Assembly (NCBI GenBank): GCA_003712055.1
Contig: RHLJ01000002.1
Location: 186,001-250,000 of the forward strand
DNA length: 64,000 bases
Direction of reading: 5' to 3'
Origin: Balneola sp.
GTDB lineage: Bacteria; Bacteroidota; Rhodothermia; Balneolales; Balneolaceae
Numbering within the stretch: the stretch's first letter is position 1; every line of letters begins with the position of its first letter. A program made the position numbers and the translations under genes. The notes beneath the pieces are model-generated. The model made no database searches. It saw only the letters and a list, made by a program, of their open reading frames with translations, and was not told the DNA's origin. Below, in pieces: positions 24,470-32,526 of this stretch.

Positions 24470-25252
24470 ATGAACATTCCCATCTACCAGGTTGATGCCT
24501 TTACTGATTCTTTGTTTGGAGGAAATCCTGCTGCCGTATGTCCACTAGATTCCTGGATTCCCGATGATGTAATGCAACACATAGCTGCAGAAAATAATTT
24601 ATCAGAAACGGCCTTTTTTGTTGCCGAAGGGGAAGGTTTTGGGCTAAGGTGGTTTACACCTGAAAGCGAAGTTGATTTATGCGGTCACGCCACTCTAGCT
24701 ACTGCTCATGCTTTGTTCATGGAAATGGGCTACTCAAAAGAAAAGATCTTATTTGAAACCAGGAGCGGAAGGCTGGTTGTTTCAAAAGAAGGGGACCGAC
24801 TAAAAATGGATTTTCCTTCTGATCCAATGCCTCAGGTAGAAGCTCCTCCAATATTATTCCAGGCACTAGGTATACAGCCTAATTCTAATGTCTTCAAGAC
24901 TGATGACTATATGGTTGTGCTCGACTCCGAAGCAGGCGTAGCTGGTTTGAATCCTAACTTCAGAATGCTAAATGAAGTGAATGCACGGGGAGTTATCGTT
25001 ACCGCTCCTGGAGATAAGGTAGATTTTGTGTCCCGGTTTTTTGCCCCACAGGTTGGTATTGATGAAGATCCGGTTACAGGTTCAGCACATACTAAACTCA
25101 CTCCCTATTGGTCGGATCGATTGGGTAAGGCAGAAATGGAAGCACGTCAAATTTCAAAAAGAGTGGGAGTACTTACTGTTCGGGATAAGGGAGAAAGAGT
25201 GGAAATTTTAGGGAAGGCTGTTACTTATTTGAAAGGTGAAATCACCGTTTAG
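24470..25252 (+). CDS. PhzF-family isomerase/epimerase
   Basis: A 260-residue protein starting IPIYQVDAFTDSLFGGNPAAVCPL, the classic PhzF N-terminus. NNLSETAFFV (~residue 43-52) supplies the catalytic Glu; DLCGHATLATAHAL and DPVTGSAHTKLTPYW are the two mirrored halves of the diaminopimelate-epimerase-like fold. No phenazine biosynthesis genes are nearby, so it is a generic PhzF-like isomerase of unknown substrate. Its stop TAG overlaps the GTG start of the next gene by one base, so the two are co-translated. Confidence 0.9.
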   Translation: MNIPIYQVDAFTDSLFGGNPAAVCPLDSWIPDDVMQHIAAENNLSETAFFVAEGEGFGLRWFTPESEVDLCGHATLATAHALFMEMGYSKEKILFETRSGRLVVSKEGDRLKMDFPSDPMPQVEAPPILFQALGIQPNSNVFKTDDYMVVLDSEAGVAGLNPNFRMLNEVNARGVIVTAPGDKVDFVSRFFAPQVGIDEDPVTGSAHTKLTPYWSDRLGKAEMEARQISKRVGVLTVRDKGERVEILGKAVTYLKGEITV

Positions 25253-26064
25253 TGGAAGTTTTTTTTCTCATACTAGTTGGTTTAATAGGTGGGCTGGTAG
25301 CCGGGCTCATGGGTGTAGGCGGTGGAATCATCTTTACTCCTGTGCTTTTCTTTTTGTTTGATGAAGCAGGTATTGAACATCCTGTTCAATGGTCAGTGGC
25401 TTCCGGTCTCCTATGCACCTTTGTAGCGGCGGGCAGTAGTACCATTCGCCAGTACATCCAGAAAAATATGTTTTGGAAGGAAGGGCTTTATTTAGGCTTA
25501 ATGGGTGTGATTGGAATCACACTGGGTAAATGGATACTTACTTCTGAGTTTTATGATCGGCAGCAATTTGCAGTGTTCTTCAGCGCGATTCTGTTTTATG
25601 CGGCCTATATGATGTTTAGAAGGGGAAAGGATGCATCCAAAGAATCGGAGCGATTGTTTTCAGAACTCAAGATTAAGGAGTTTTTTGTAACAGGAGGAGT
25701 AGGTGGATTTATAGCTTCATTAGCTGGGGTAGGTGGGGGTGGTATTATGGTTCCCATTATGAACCTGCTCTATCGGCAGCCTTTTCGAAAAGCTGTTAGT
25801 GTTTCCCAGTTGGGTATGGTTGTTTTGATCTTTTCAGGTTTGGTTCAACTGGCATTGGTTAATGTTGAAACTGCCGGGTTATCCAGTACTACCTTGGGCT
25901 ATATCGATATAGGAACTGCATTGCCATTGGCTTTTGGAGGTTTGGTAGGAGGTTTTGGTGGGGTATTTCTAAATCACAGAATTAAAAGAAAATACCTGCA
26001 ATGGGGCTTTGCGTTATTGGCTTTTGTAATGGCTGGCCGATTACTCTGGAGTGTATTCAATTAA
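25252..26064 (+). CDS. TauE/SafE-family membrane transporter
   Basis: A 270-residue integral membrane protein that starts with GTG at 25252, sharing a base with the preceding stop. It shows the duplicated family signature: GLIGGLVAGLMGVGGGIIFTPVL in the first half (~8-30) and GGFIASLAGVGGGGIMVPIMNLL in the second (~150-172), with about eight membrane helices. TauE/SafE proteins export sulfite, sulfoacetate or related organosulfur anions; the substrate here is unknown. The C-terminal Asn-stop (AATTAA) lies inside a dispersed AT-rich repeat. Confidence 0.88.
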   Translation: MEVFFLILVGLIGGLVAGLMGVGGGIIFTPVLFFLFDEAGIEHPVQWSVASGLLCTFVAAGSSTIRQYIQKNMFWKEGLYLGLMGVIGITLGKWILTSEFYDRQQFAVFFSAILFYAAYMMFRRGKDASKESERLFSELKIKEFFVTGGVGGFIASLAGVGGGGIMVPIMNLLYRQPFRKAVSVSQLGMVVLIFSGLVQLALVNVETAGLSSTTLGYIDIGTALPLAFGGLVGGFGGVFLNHRIKRKYLQWGFALLAFVMAGRLLWSVFN

Positions 26065-26085
26065 GAATGGTTCAATGATCAATTT
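26060..26085. repeat. AT-rich word repeat overlapping the tauE-like stop codon
   Basis: TCAATTAAGAATGGTTCAAT continues into GATCAATT. It is a variant of the CAATTAAGAATTATTCAATT word; its TAA is the stop of the transporter gene. Confidence 0.6.
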
Positions 26086-26182
26086 TCCCCTGTCATTTCG
26101 AGCCTGTCCTCCGTAAGATACTTCGGAAGGCGGGTAGTGAAAAATTTAAAGAATGGTCTCTGTTTAAGATGAGTAGATTTCA

Positions 26183-26212
26183 ACTTGTTCCCAAGCTTTA
26201 GCTTGGGATACT
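26183..26212. repeat. CCCAAGC hairpin repeat, left copy
   Basis: AACTTGTTCCCAAGC-TTTA-GCTTGGGATAC: a 7-bp stem, CCCAAGC (26190-26196) / GCTTGGG (26201-26207). A second copy in the same orientation lies at about 26772-26801, on the other side of the small membrane protein gene. Confidence 0.65.
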
Positions 26213-26301
26213 TTCTTGGAGCTGGAGCTTCTTACACCACGTTCCTAAGTAGACCTTCGGAACGAGATTAACTAGGTCTATATCCATGCCAAAGTTAGGT
26301 T

Positions 26302-26700
26302 TTAGAGCGGAGAGTGAGGACCATTTAATATGGTTAATATTATAAATACCAAAAACTCAAGAATTACTATTATGGTAATTAACTTTTTAAATTTTTCAGG
26401 GTTATTTCCTTCAATTTTCTTGACGATGTAGACGTAAGTATTATTTCTCAGAAAATAAAACCCGTTAAATACCATAAAAAAAATTGTAACTACACCTATT
26501 TGTATCGGAGTTTTGGATTCAAACCAAACTTGATTTTTAAATTCTATTAAATCCAAAAACAGGATAGTTATCAACATAAGAAAGCCCTTTGTAAGACTAA
26601 TGAATATTAGCGCTTTAAATTCTGGCATATCATCTTTGCCAAGAAATTGATAACTAAATTTGTAAAAGAAATAATACGCACGATTATAAAAATCTATCAT
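26302..26700 (-). CDS. Small membrane protein of unknown function
   Basis: I place the start at 26700 (MIDFYNRAYYFFYKFSYQF). The frame is open to 26784, but that extension runs into a hairpin repeat. The 132-residue protein has an N-terminal aromatic amphipathic stretch, then about four hydrophobic segments (ALIFISLTKGFLMLITILFL, IGVVTIFFMVFNGFYFL, LITIIVILEFLVFIILTIL). It resembles a type of small, uncharacterised membrane protein found in FCB bacteria, where related open frames begin M-I/N-x-F-x-N-R-x-Y-Y-F. The function is unknown. AT content is higher than in neighbouring genes and it is flanked on both sides by the same hairpin repeat. Confidence 0.6.
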   Translation of the reverse strand: MIDFYNRAYYFFYKFSYQFLGKDDMPEFKALIFISLTKGFLMLITILFLDLIEFKNQVWFESKTPIQIGVVTIFFMVFNGFYFLRNNTYVYIVKKIEGNNPEKFKKLITIIVILEFLVFIILTILNGPHSPL

Positions 26701-26771
26701 TTTATGATTCGTATTAATTGGAAATGTTACTGCATAAATACTAAAACTGCCCGAGATTCTTGATCGTTTAA

Positions 26772-26801
26772 AACTTGTTTTCAAGCTGTGGCTTGGGACA
26801 C
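26772..26801. repeat. CCCAAGC hairpin repeat, right copy
   Basis: AACTTGTTTTCAAGC-TGTG-GCTTGGGACAC is a degenerate direct copy of 26183-26212, sharing the AACTTGTT lead-in and the stem. Confidence 0.6.
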
Positions 26802-26837
26802 CTATTCCTAATTCTTAATTGAACCATTCTTAATTGA

Positions 26838-27290
26838 CTATTTCTCTTTAAGCTCGAACTCTTTTACTTCGGCCATCTCTTTAAGGTATGTTTTTAGTTC
26901 TGAAAGCTGTTCATTAGTATACACAGGAAGTTTAATTCTTTCTGAAGACCCAACCTTATTTTTGATAACAATCTTATTCTTTCGAAGGGTAAGTTCTGAG
27001 ATGTTATCCCACTCGAATTCGTTTTTTTCTCCCCAATAAGTATTGTAGTTATGTCTCAAGATTCCTTCCTCATTAAAGGTGAGAGACTGCTTTCTCAATA
27101 TTTCAGGGAAAAACAAGAAAATGGATGAATAAATGATTCCTGTTACAGTATTTATCCAGTCAATGTCTTCACCTTTAGTCCATTCAAGGACGAAAGATGT
27201 CGCGAAAAGGATCACTCCTATTATGCCAATAGCACGAAATACTTTCATATAAGAAGTGGAGGTATCTACCTGAAGATTAAATTCTTTCAC
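26838..27290 (-). CDS. Membrane-anchored PH-like domain protein, function unknown
   Basis: A 150-residue protein. Two N-terminal hydrophobic segments (about residues 16-35, AIGIIGVILFATSFVLEW, and 45-62) are followed by a soluble domain LTFNEEGILRHNYNTYWGEKNEFEWDNISELTLRKNKIVIKNK. Its pattern (a G-I-x-R/K strand, W-x-x-I-x-x-L, then a basic I-x-I-K strand) is that of bacterial PH-like domains. It ends in an acidic, lysine-rich helix. I know of no function. A gap of about 137 nt with repeats separates it from the downstream membrane protein on the same strand. Confidence 0.6.
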   Translation of the reverse strand: MKEFNLQVDTSTSYMKVFRAIGIIGVILFATSFVLEWTKGEDIDWINTVTGIIYSSIFLFFPEILRKQSLTFNEEGILRHNYNTYWGEKNEFEWDNISELTLRKNKIVIKNKVGSSERIKLPVYTNEQLSELKTYLKEMAEVKEFELKEK

Positions 27291-27353
27291 AACTCGTTAT
27301 TTTATTTCAAATTAAAAACTCCATTTTCTGTCTCAATTTCAATCCTGTTTTTA

Positions 27354-27520
27354 GGGTCATTCTGAGCATACTTGCGAAGAATCTAGACGGATTACTACCC
27401 CCTATTTAAGAATTGTGAAAAGGGTCAAAATTATTTTATGCAGGAAAACATAAATCCCGACGTACTTCACCGGGATACTCTTAATCAATTAGATTCTTCG
27501 GCGGTAGCCTCAGAACGACT
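27354..27520. repeat. Decayed palindromic element, GTCATTCTGAG/AGATTCTTCG type
   Basis: The 418-nt gap between the PH-like gene and ftsZ holds GGTCATTCTGAGCATAC then GCGAAGAATCTAGA on the left, and TTAGATTCTTCGGCGG then CTCAGAACGAC on the right. These form an imperfect long inverted repeat with the same terminal logic as the other elements. No coding sequence was found in this gap; the rest is the ftsZ terminator and a short CATCCCGACTTAGTCGGGAT palindrome near 27601. Confidence 0.55.
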
Positions 27521-27533
27521 CTTAATAGGAGCA

Positions 27534-27567
27534 TAAAAAAAGAAGCCCCGTTCAAAGGGCTTCTTTT
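27534..27567 (-). terminator. Rho-independent terminator of the dcw cluster
   Basis: Read on the minus strand, GAAGCCC and GGGGCTTC pair around a TTTGAAC-type loop and are followed by a run of seven T. It lies about 145 nt beyond the ftsZ stop and is the only clear terminator after the 15-kb mraZ-ftsZ run. Confidence 0.75.
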
Positions 27568-27708
27568 ATTGTTAGCAATCTATAGCCTGCCGTCTGTAGG
27601 CCATCCCGACTTAGTCGGGATTACGGCTATATTTATCCAGTAAACGGTTCCGGCTTAGAGATACCATTCCCATGGCACCCTGGGGAAAAGCCGGGTTTTC
27701 TTGGAGAA

Positions 27709-29010
27709 TTAATCCATGATCTTTCGCAAAAATGCGGGCTGATCAGAATCGTCTTTCCGAATACGCTCCGCTCGGCTTTGGAACGGAGCTACGTTATTCT
27801 GCTCCTCAGAAGAAGTCTCTTCCTGGGTAGTTGTAGCTTCCTCTTCTTTTCTCACGTTGAGGTCACGACGTAAGTAAGAAGGGGTATCTAAGCGTTTTAG
27901 ATTTCCTTCACCTTTGTAGAAATCACCGGTAGTTCGTGTGAACCGGGTAGCGATTTCTTTTTTAGGTTGAGCCTGATTTTTGATTGCATTCTCAGCAGCA
28001 ACTCCCATAGGTTGTTTAGGAGCAACTTTAGCGGCTGTTCGGTCTTCCGCTAAATCAAAACCAGTAGCAATTACTGTAACTCTTATTTCATCACCGAAAT
28101 CCTCATCAAGTACAGTACCTAAGATGATTTCTGCATTATCTCCTGCCTCTTGCTGAATAATGCTGGTAGCAGTAGTGGTTTCTCTCATACCAAGATTAGA
28201 TCCTGCTGAGATATTAACCAGTACATTTCTGGCTCCACGAATGCTTACTCCATCAAGAAGCGGAGAATTTATTGCTTCACGGGCAGCTATTTCGGCTCTA
28301 TCTGAGCCTGAAGCCATTGATGAACCCATGATTGCAGCACCACCATCAGTCATTGTAGTGCGCACATCAGCAAAATCAAGGTTGATAAGACCTGGCATAA
28401 GGATGAGGTCACTGATCCCACGAGTTGCACTATACAGTACTTCGTTTGCTAGGGCGAAAGCCTCCATTAACGAAGTATTTTCGTCAGCAATATCTAATAA
28501 CCGCTCGTTTGGAATAACTATAACTGTATCACAGTTTTTCTTTAGCTCGTTGATACCTTCAAGGGCATATTTCTTACGGATCTTACCTTCGCATTCGAAA
28601 GGGGTAGTAATAATTCCTACCGTAAGGATACCTTTTCGTTTGGCCATACCCGCAACTACAGGTGCACCTCCGGTTCCGGTTCCACCACCCATCCCTGCAG
28701 TTACGAAAACCATATCCGCACTTTCAATCGACTCCTCGATTTCATGCCGGTTTTCTTCTACAGCTTCGCGGCCGATTTCAGGGCGAGCCCCTGCGCCAAG
28801 TCCGCTTGTTAGGGCAGAACCGACCTGGATTTTAAGGTCAGCCATGCTGTTTTTTAGTGCCTGGGCATCTGTGTTCAGCGCGATATACTCAACGCTGTCG
28901 AGGCCCATGTTAATCATATTATTAATGGCGTTACCGCCACCGCCACCAACGCCGATGACTTTAATCTTAGCGTTTTCCTGGCTTTGCTCGTCAAAAAAGA
29001 AAGTAGCCAT
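27709..29010 (-). CDS. ftsZ: Cell division protein FtsZ
   Basis: Tubulin-like GTPase that forms the Z-ring. The 433-residue protein has the nucleotide-binding GVGGGGGNAINNMI (~20-33), the tubulin signature GMGGGTGTGGAPVVAGMA (~105-122) and the T7 synergy loop NLDFADVRTTMTDGGAAIMG (~208-227). After the core (~ residue 320) comes a variable linker, and the conserved C-terminal peptide DQPAFLRKIMD that binds FtsA. It is the last gene of the dcw cluster, 52 nt after ftsA and upstream of the terminator. Confidence 0.98.
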   Translation of the reverse strand: MATFFFDEQSQENAKIKVIGVGGGGGNAINNMINMGLDSVEYIALNTDAQALKNSMADLKIQVGSALTSGLGAGARPEIGREAVEENRHEIEESIESADMVFVTAGMGGGTGTGGAPVVAGMAKRKGILTVGIITTPFECEGKIRKKYALEGINELKKNCDTVIVIPNERLLDIADENTSLMEAFALANEVLYSATRGISDLILMPGLINLDFADVRTTMTDGGAAIMGSSMASGSDRAEIAAREAINSPLLDGVSIRGARNVLVNISAGSNLGMRETTTATSIIQQEAGDNAEIILGTVLDEDFGDEIRVTVIATGFDLAEDRTAAKVAPKQPMGVAAENAIKNQAQPKKEIATRFTRTTGDFYKGEGNLKRLDTPSYLRRDLNVRKEEEATTTQEETSSEEQNNVAPFQSRAERIRKDDSDQPAFLRKIMD

Positions 29011-29062
29011 GATAACTCCTTTTATGTTTTTATTTACTGGATTATTCTGTTGTAGATGATTG

Positions 29063-30322
29063 TTAAAGTTCTTTGAACCAGCTTTTCATGCGATCTGCAA
29101 TCTTTGCCATAACTTGTTCCACACTCGTAGCTTTACCCGAGGACTGGATCATGGTTTTACTGGTATTGTTACCGGTTTTAAGGGCATGTATAACCAGCCC
29201 AACGCCAGTAGCGTAAATGGGACTGTTTACTTCTTGTATTAACCCACCGGTAATGCCTAATGGAATGCCTACTTTGGCATCCATTCCTAAAATCTCTGAA
29301 CCAAGTGCAGTGATATTCTTGATTAATGAACCACCACCAGTGATTACAGCTCCGGCGCTAAGTGATTCAGAATACCCACTTCGTTTGATTTCGATACTTA
29401 CGATTTCAAGTATCTCTTCCATCCTTGCCTGGATGATTTTAGCGAGAATACTCTTTGTAATTTCCTTTGGAGGACGACCTGCGATACCAGGTACTGTAAT
29501 TACTTCATCAGCCTGGATAAGGTCGGCATAGCTTTCGCCATGGTTTCGTTTCAGTGTTTCTGCCTGGTCATCCAATACACTCAAGCCAAGGCGGATATCA
29601 TCTGTTACTTTTTGACCGGCAATAGCTATTACTGCAGTATGTCGGATGGTATTATCCTGGAAGATGGCTACATCTGTAGTTCCACCTCCGATATCCACAA
29701 GTACTACCCCGGCTTCTTTTTCTTCCTGGTCTAGTACCGCATAAGAAGAAGCAAGTGGCTCAAGAATGATATCAGCAACCTGGTATCCGGCGCGTTCAAC
29801 ACATCGGTAAATATTTTTGGCGGCAGAAACTAAACCAGTGATGATATGCACTTCTGCTTCCATCCGCATTCCGCTCATACCAACAGGATCATTAATCCCA
29901 TCCTGACCATCCACTACAAACTCTTGCGGGATTACATGCAGAATTTGCTGATCAGTTGGTAGCATGATGCGCTGACAATCTTCAAGAAGACGCTCCACAT
30001 CCTGCCCGGTAATTTCGTTGTCTTTGTTGTTAATAGTAATTACTCCTTTGCTTCTCATGCTGCGAATATGATCTCCAGCGATCCCCACATTCACAGAATT
30101 AACCTGGATACCGGAAGCAAGCTCAGCCTGGGCTATCGCATCTTTTATAGCTGTAACAGTTTTATCGATGTTTACAACCACACCCCGGTTCAGGCCCTCA
30201 CTTGGAGCTTTCCCTACACCTAGGATATTGATGCGCTCCTGGTCATCGATAGATGCAACAATAGCACAGATTTTTGTCGTCCCGATATCGAGACCTACCA
30301 TGATGTTTTCTTGTTCTGACAT
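29063..30322 (-). CDS. ftsA: Cell division protein FtsA
   Basis: Actin-fold ATPase that tethers FtsZ to the membrane. The 419-residue protein starts MVGLDIGTTKICAIVASI after a short leader. It contains an SHS2/1C region (~85-165) and phosphate loop VVLVDIGGGTTDVAIF, with GAVITGGGSLIKNI near residue 325. The C-terminal amphipathic membrane-targeting helix is plain: VEQVMAKIADRMKSWFKEL. It lies between ftsQ and ftsZ, with small gaps on both sides. Confidence 0.97.
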   Translation of the reverse strand: MSEQENIMVGLDIGTTKICAIVASIDDQERINILGVGKAPSEGLNRGVVVNIDKTVTAIKDAIAQAELASGIQVNSVNVGIAGDHIRSMRSKGVITINNKDNEITGQDVERLLEDCQRIMLPTDQQILHVIPQEFVVDGQDGINDPVGMSGMRMEAEVHIITGLVSAAKNIYRCVERAGYQVADIILEPLASSYAVLDQEEKEAGVVLVDIGGGTTDVAIFQDNTIRHTAVIAIAGQKVTDDIRLGLSVLDDQAETLKRNHGESYADLIQADEVITVPGIAGRPPKEITKSILAKIIQARMEEILEIVSIEIKRSGYSESLSAGAVITGGGSLIKNITALGSEILGMDAKVGIPLGITGGLIQEVNSPIYATGVGLVIHALKTGNNTSKTMIQSSGKATSVEQVMAKIADRMKSWFKEL

Positions 30323-30348
30323 TTCTTAATCCGCTGTTTTTTTGATTG

Positions 30349-31095
30349 CTACGTTTCTTGGGTAACCACCTGGTTTTTAAACCTCAGGTCAACCTGTTGT
30401 ATATGTTGAATACCTTTTGTTCGGACAACCTCCACATAAAAGGCTTTCCAGTTTCTAAGCTTCGTTTCGAAATCATTGTCCCCGAAAACTAGCTTGACTC
30501 CATTTTCGTGGCTTAGTGCAATCACTCCTTGGTCTGCACTGTAAACCACTTCACTGATGGTTACCCATCCAAATTCATTTGCTCGTGCTTCAAGCAGGAA
30601 GTTTCTAATCTGTTCAAATTCCATCGACTCCAGCGTGTCGGAGCTAGAAGAAGCATCAAATCCATATACAAGGGGCAAGTCGAGAGTTTTACCTTCCAGA
30701 ATAGGTAGTTTAACCCCGTAAGCGTCCACATAAATACGTTCTTTTCCATCCACAAGTAACGCCAAAGGAGAACGTTCGATGATTGAGAGAAGCAAATCTC
30801 CATTAGGTTCGATATAAGGGGAAGCAGAGTGTACATAATCCAATAACTCTACTCTGGATATGAGTTGATTCAAATCAAGGCTATCCGGTTTAATGCCTAT
30901 AGGTACATCAGCTGCCTGGATGATTTCTTCAGGGAGCGTGAAATAAGTTTGGGATACCTCCACTCCGGTAACCGAAATATTCTTCATCCAGTACATTGCC
31001 GCAATTACAGAGATGCCTATAATCAAAAGAATAGCGGTCATCCAGGGCAGGAGATTGCTTTTCTTAGTCTCGATATGTGAGTTATTGTCACTCAA
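30349..31095 (-). CDS. ftsQ: Cell division protein FtsQ/DivIB
   Basis: Bitopic divisome protein that links FtsL/FtsB and FtsI/FtsW. The 248-residue protein has a polar cytoplasmic N-terminus, one membrane segment (~17-35, WMTAILLIIGISVIAAMYW), a POTRA region beginning NISVTGVEVSQTYFTLPEE, and a beta domain. Sequence identity to known FtsQ is weak, as is usual; the call rests on the topology and on its position between murC and ftsA. The start abuts the murC stop. Confidence 0.85.
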   Translation of the reverse strand: MSDNNSHIETKKSNLLPWMTAILLIIGISVIAAMYWMKNISVTGVEVSQTYFTLPEEIIQAADVPIGIKPDSLDLNQLISRVELLDYVHSASPYIEPNGDLLLSIIERSPLALLVDGKERIYVDAYGVKLPILEGKTLDLPLVYGFDASSSSDTLESMEFEQIRNFLLEARANEFGWVTISEVVYSADQGVIALSHENGVKLVFGDNDFETKLRNWKAFYVEVVRTKGIQHIQQVDLRFKNQVVTQET

Positions 31096-32526
31096 TTAAT
31101 TGGATTCTACCTTAAAATTTCCTGATTCGATTTCCTGGACGAAGTCTTCACCAGAACGGTAAATATCTCCCGCTCCCATTGTGATGATGATATCTCCGGG
31201 TTGAATTACTTCTTTCAGTGTATTCGACACTTTGTTCTTATCCTCTACATATAGCACATTCTTGTGACCGTACTGCTCAGCCGTTCCAGCAATTAGTTCT
31301 CCCGATACCCCTTCAATGGGCTTTTCACGAGAAGGATATACATCAGTCACTACCAGCATTTCAGCATCAAAAAAGGAGAGGCCAAATTCTTTATAAAGCT
31401 CCTGGGTTCTGGAATACAAGTGGGGTTGGAATACCGCTACAATTCTACGGTCGGGCCAACCCTTGCGAGCAGCGTTAAGTGTTGCCTGCACTTCGGTTGG
31501 GTGATGCGCATAGTCATCAATTATCATAATTCCGTTGTTATACTTCAGCTGGAAGCGGCGGTATACACCTTGGAAGCTTTCAATACCAGCCTTGATGAGC
31601 TTGAAATCTATTCCTAGTTCCAAGCCGGTGGCGATGGAAGCCAATGCATTTTTCACATTATGCTCACCTGGGGCTTTTAGTGTGACCACTCCAAGCTTTT
31701 CATCGTTATAAACAACGGTAAAGGTTGCAGTGAACTCAGAAAGCCGGATATCAGTAGCTCTAAGTTGTGCCTGAGGAGTTACCCCATAAGAAACGATTCT
31801 ACGTTCAAGCAGAGGTAGTATACTCCGCACATTTGGGTCGTCGAGGCACACAATTACCGACCCGTAAAAAGGAACTTTATTCGCGTAATCCACGAACGCC
31901 TGTTTTACATCTTCAAGGTCATTATAAATGTCGAGATGTTCCGCTTCTATGTTGGTAATGATAGCGATGGATGGAGTAAGACGAAGGAAGGTTCGATCAA
32001 ATTCATCCGCTTCAACTACGATTACATCTCCCTTCCCAACAACTGCATTGGTTTTGTCAAAACTGTGCACCTTACCTCCTACAATAATAGTAGGGTCGTA
32101 ATTACCTTCACGAGTAACCAACCCAACCATAGTGGTGGTGGTGGTCTTTCCATGAGTACCTGCTACACCAATGCCGTACTTCATTTTCATGAGCTCGGCC
32201 AGCATTTCGGCACGCTTAATCGTAGGTATGCGTTTTTCGAGAGCAGCTTTAGTCTCTTCATTTTCGGTGGCCTTGACTGCACTGGTATAAACAACCACAT
32301 CAGCACCTTCGATATTTTCTGCATGGTGCCCTTCAAAAATAGTAGCTCCAAGTTCTTCAAGACGCTTAGTAGTCTCGCTAAGCATTCCATCTGAACCAGA
32401 GATTTTATATCCCCGATGGATCAATATCTCTGCCATACCGCTCATACCAATACCACCAATACCCACCATGTGTATATGTTTGGTTCTACCAAAAACGGGT
32501 TGTGTTTCGATTCGTTTATCCATCAA
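31096..32526 (-). CDS. murC: UDP-N-acetylmuramate--L-alanine ligase
   Basis: First Mur ligase; adds L-Ala to UDP-MurNAc using ATP in the cytoplasm. The 476-residue protein has the N-terminal Rossmann-like HMVGIGGIGMSGMAEIL (~19-35), the P-loop GVAGTHGKTTTTTMVGL (~118-134), then VEADEFDRTFL, NIEAEHLDIY and DDYAHHPTEVQATL, all MurC hallmarks. The start overlaps the murG stop by 4 nt, and the stop abuts ftsQ. Confidence 0.97.
   Translation of the reverse strand: MMDKRIETQPVFGRTKHIHMVGIGGIGMSGMAEILIHRGYKISGSDGMLSETTKRLEELGATIFEGHHAENIEGADVVVYTSAVKATENEETKAALEKRIPTIKRAEMLAELMKMKYGIGVAGTHGKTTTTTMVGLVTREGNYDPTIIVGGKVHSFDKTNAVVGKGDVIVVEADEFDRTFLRLTPSIAIITNIEAEHLDIYNDLEDVKQAFVDYANKVPFYGSVIVCLDDPNVRSILPLLERRIVSYGVTPQAQLRATDIRLSEFTATFTVVYNDEKLGVVTLKAPGEHNVKNALASIATGLELGIDFKLIKAGIESFQGVYRRFQLKYNNGIMIIDDYAHHPTEVQATLNAARKGWPDRRIVAVFQPHLYSRTQELYKEFGLSFFDAEMLVVTDVYPSREKPIEGVSGELIAGTAEQYGHKNVLYVEDKNKVSNTLKEVIQPGDIIITMGAGDIYRSGEDFVQEIESGNFKVESN

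Noticed and set aside
24470..25252. Phenazine biosynthesis gene
   Set aside because: PhzF-like proteins are common without phenazines, and no other phz genes are present.
28160..29059. 299-codon open frame antisense to ftsZ
   Set aside because: It lies wholly inside ftsZ on the other strand; its Ser/Pro/Ile-rich composition is what the complement of ftsZ codons produces, and it matches no family I know.
31936..32394. 152-codon open frame antisense to murC
   Set aside because: Fully inside murC, with no recognisable start region or motifs; a shadow of the real gene.
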